Assembly (NCBI RefSeq): GCF_021725675.1
Contig: NZ_JAKJPO010000001.1
Coordinates: forward strand, 1,178,001-1,242,000
Direction of reading: 5' to 3'
DNA from: Marilutibacter chinensis
GTDB taxonomy: Bacteria > Pseudomonadota > Gammaproteobacteria > Xanthomonadales > Xanthomonadaceae
DNA length: 64,000 nucleotides
Shown: positions 62,672 to 64,000 of the stretch, one piece after another
Layout of the letters: each line of letters opens with the position of its first letter
Position numbering within the stretch: the stretch's first letter is position 1
Position numbers and translations under genes: made by a program
Notes under the pieces: model-generated
The model's input: only the letters and a program-made list of their open reading frames with translations
Told to the model about the DNA's origin: nothing
Databases searched by the model: none

Positions 62672-62866
62672 ATGTATCTGCTTGCGGGCGCCATCCTGAT
62701 CCTGTTCGGCCTGACGGGTCTCGTTCGCGGCGAAATCACGTTCTTCTCGCGATTCGGGAAGGCCGGATTCAACGTCGAGGACGACGGATGGGTCTTCAAG
62801 GTCGTCGTCTGGCACACGATCCTCGGCGGGCTGTACTGCATGTACCTCCACTTCCACCCGGAGTGA
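62672..62866 (+). CDS. Small membrane protein
   Basis: 64 residues with two hydrophobic segments (MYLLAGAILILFGLTGLVRG, then FKVVVWHTILGGLYCMYLHF). An excellent AAGGAGGT ribosome site lies before the ATG, which argues for a real gene. It is 37 bases after lpxH, same strand. Function unknown. Confidence 0.75.
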   Translation: MYLLAGAILILFGLTGLVRGEITFFSRFGKAGFNVEDDGWVFKVVVWHTILGGLYCMYLHFHPE

Positions 62867-62875
62867 CGGCCCCGC

Positions 62876-63688
62876 TCAACCGGTGGCCCGCGCCAACGCC
62901 TCCAGCTCCTCGTCGCTGAAGCCCGCGGCACTGCGCGCGGACAGATTGAACGGGCCGTACAGCACCGCGCGCGCGTATTCGGCCAGCAGTTCGCGGAAGC
63001 GTGTCGCCGGATCGACGCCGGCCCGCTCGCAGTACCACTTGAACCAGCGCGAACCGGCGGCGACATGGGCGATCTCCTCGCGCAGGATCACCTCCAGTAT
63101 CCCGGCGGTGGCCTCGTCGCCGAGCGCGCGCAGCTTCACGATCATGCCCGGCGTCACGTCCAGCCCGCGCGCCTCCAGCACGCGCGGCACCAGCGCCATC
63201 CGGGACAGGCCATCGTGCGCGGTCTTCTCGGCCATCTCCCACAGGCCGTTGTGCGCGTCGAAGTCGCCGTAGTCGCGGCCGAGCTCGCGCAGCCGCGTAC
63301 GCAGCATTCGGAAGTGGCGGGCCTCGTCGGCGGCGACCGATACCCAGTCGGCATAGTACGCATCGGGCAGTCCGCGGAAGCGGTAGACAGCATCCCAGGC
63401 CAGATCGATCGCGTTGAATTCGATATGGGCGATCGCATGGATGAAGGCCGCCCGCCCCTCGTCGGTACCGGGTCCGCGCCGCGGCAGTTCGCGCGGATGA
63501 ACCAGCCGCGGGCGCGCGGGGCGGCCCGGCATGCGGATCGGTTCCGGTGGCGGCGCATCCACGACGACCGGCCGCTCGCCGCGTGCGAACGCTTCGGCAT
63601 GGGCGAGGGTCGACGCGACCTTTTCGTCGGGCGCGTCGGCGTCCAGGCAAGCAAGCGCGGCGTCGAACAGGGAGATCACGCGGCGCAT
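62876..63688 (-). CDS. DUF455 ferritin-like protein
   Basis: 270 residues, DUF455/ferritin fold. Carboxylate and His ligands for a di-iron site appear as AHIEFNAIDLAWD, ADEARHFRML and REEIAHVAAGSRWFKW. The family is common in Proteobacteria; the enzymatic role is unknown, although a MiaE-like oxygenase fold is evident. It precedes purF on the minus strand direction of reading by 28 bases (purF stop at 63717), so it is probably in the purF operon or read through from it. Confidence 0.9.
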   Translation of the reverse strand: MRRVISLFDAALACLDADAPDEKVASTLAHAEAFARGERPVVVDAPPPEPIRMPGRPARPRLVHPRELPRRGPGTDEGRAAFIHAIAHIEFNAIDLAWDAVYRFRGLPDAYYADWVSVAADEARHFRMLRTRLRELGRDYGDFDAHNGLWEMAEKTAHDGLSRMALVPRVLEARGLDVTPGMIVKLRALGDEATAGILEVILREEIAHVAAGSRWFKWYCERAGVDPATRFRELLAEYARAVLYGPFNLSARSAAGFSDEELEALARATG

Positions 63689-63716
63689 CCCCGCATCGTC
63701 GTCGGCCGCAGCCGGA

Positions 63717-64000
63717 TCACGACGCGCGTCGACGGGTCTTGGCTTCGTCCGAACGCAGATGCCTGACCCGCTCGAAGTAGTCGTCGGCGGTGCCGGTGAT
63801 GTACTCGCCGTTGAAACAGGAGGAGTCGAAACGGGCGATCCGGTGCTTCGGGCCCGATACCGCCTGCTCCAGATCGTCGAGGTCCTGGTATATCAGCCAG
63901 TCGCAACCCAGCAGCGCCTCGATCTCGCGTTCGTCGCGGCCGTAGGCGATCAGCTCCTCGCGGGTGGGCATGTCGATGCCGTAGATGTTCGGGTGCCGCA
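63717..64000 (-). CDS. purF: Amidophosphoribosyltransferase, C-terminal part (partial)
   Basis: 94 codons visible; the 5' end lies beyond the right edge. RHPNIYGIDMPTREELIAYG and FDSSCFNGEYITGTADDYFE are the C-terminal blocks of PurF, which makes phosphoribosylamine from PRPP and glutamine, the first step of purine synthesis. The catalytic N-terminal Cys is outside the window. Confidence 0.93.
   Translation of the reverse strand, partial: RHPNIYGIDMPTREELIAYGRDEREIEALLGCDWLIYQDLDDLEQAVSGPKHRIARFDSSCFNGEYITGTADDYFERVRHLRSDEAKTRRRAS

Noticed and set aside
1-64000. tRNA or rRNA genes, CRISPR arrays, prophage or integrase
   Set aside because: No cloverleaf with a recognisable T-loop in intergenic DNA, no regularly spaced repeats and no phage or recombinase gene were found by eye; a tRNA scan would settle the first point.

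Overview
This is a 64 kb chromosomal segment of a high-GC gammaproteobacterium. The gene families (ribosomal protein THX with a Lys/Ala-rich tail, gltX-zur, lpxH, the histidine-utilisation genes), the extragenic palindromes and the strong GC bias at third codon positions all point to Xanthomonadaceae, most likely the Lysobacter/Luteimonas group. That placement is inference from recognition, not from a database search. There is no prophage, IS transposase, CRISPR array, rRNA or tRNA that I can support. The window is ordinary dense chromosome with small accessory modules and a few short repeat elements. The left edge cuts a DUF58 gene and the right edge cuts purF.

Layout. 0-7.6 kb (minus strand): two tandem Tat-signal TldD-type proteases, one TldE-type partner, a DUF4159 protein, a MoxR ATPase and a DUF58 protein, which together look like an envelope proteolysis/chaperone cluster. 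7.7-18 kb: a DUF885 lipoprotein, DUF72, a Tat-lipoprotein aldo/keto reductase, an ADP/ATP-carrier-type transporter, an EamA exporter coupled to an unusual ArsN2-type acetyltransferase fusion under a divergent LysR, then a second EamA protein, DoxX, a membrane protein and an S4 protein. 18-21.8 kb: a membrane protein, a ClpP-fold lipoprotein, and a BNR-repeat protein with a MoaD-like partner. 21.8-25.6 kb: a repeat-rich spacer, then a complete ECF42 sigma-factor module (DGPF/YciI protein, two VOC/PhnB proteins, ECF42 sigma factor, DUF1428) preceded by a good match to the ECF42 promoter, and ended by a MITE-like element. 25.9-36.3 kb: CPBP protease, MDR oxidoreductase, DUF3857-transglutaminase, RluF-like synthase, STAS protein, a 5'-decayed DUF1697 gene, GIY-YIG protein, MATE exporter, PhnA, and a cupin/DUF2867 protein under an ArsR repressor with a clear palindromic operator.

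36.4-54.5 kb: histidine degradation genes in two places (hutU alone; hutF divergent from clc-hutI, then a LysR), interleaved with a TetR gene, two small secreted Cys-pair proteins, ThuA and nucleotide-pyrophosphatase lipoproteins, an Ada-AlkA fusion overlapping ogt (alkylation repair), a PEP-mutase family enzyme, and a serine hydrolase-LytS-LytR operon. 54.6-64 kb: a Tat protein made of two DUF1579-like repeats, ribosomal THX, then a zinc locus (MerC protein and His-rich ZnuD-type receptor diverging from one Zur box, a TonB-like stub, zur itself behind gltX), lpxH, a small membrane protein, a DUF455 ferritin-fold protein and purF.

Systems visible as wholes are the ECF42 regulon, the Zur-controlled zinc uptake locus, the alkylation-repair pair, the split hut pathway and the TldD/TldE-MoxR cluster. 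A recurring regulatory signal is a TANNNT box exactly 6 nt before the start codon of five genes, which predicts leaderless mRNAs.
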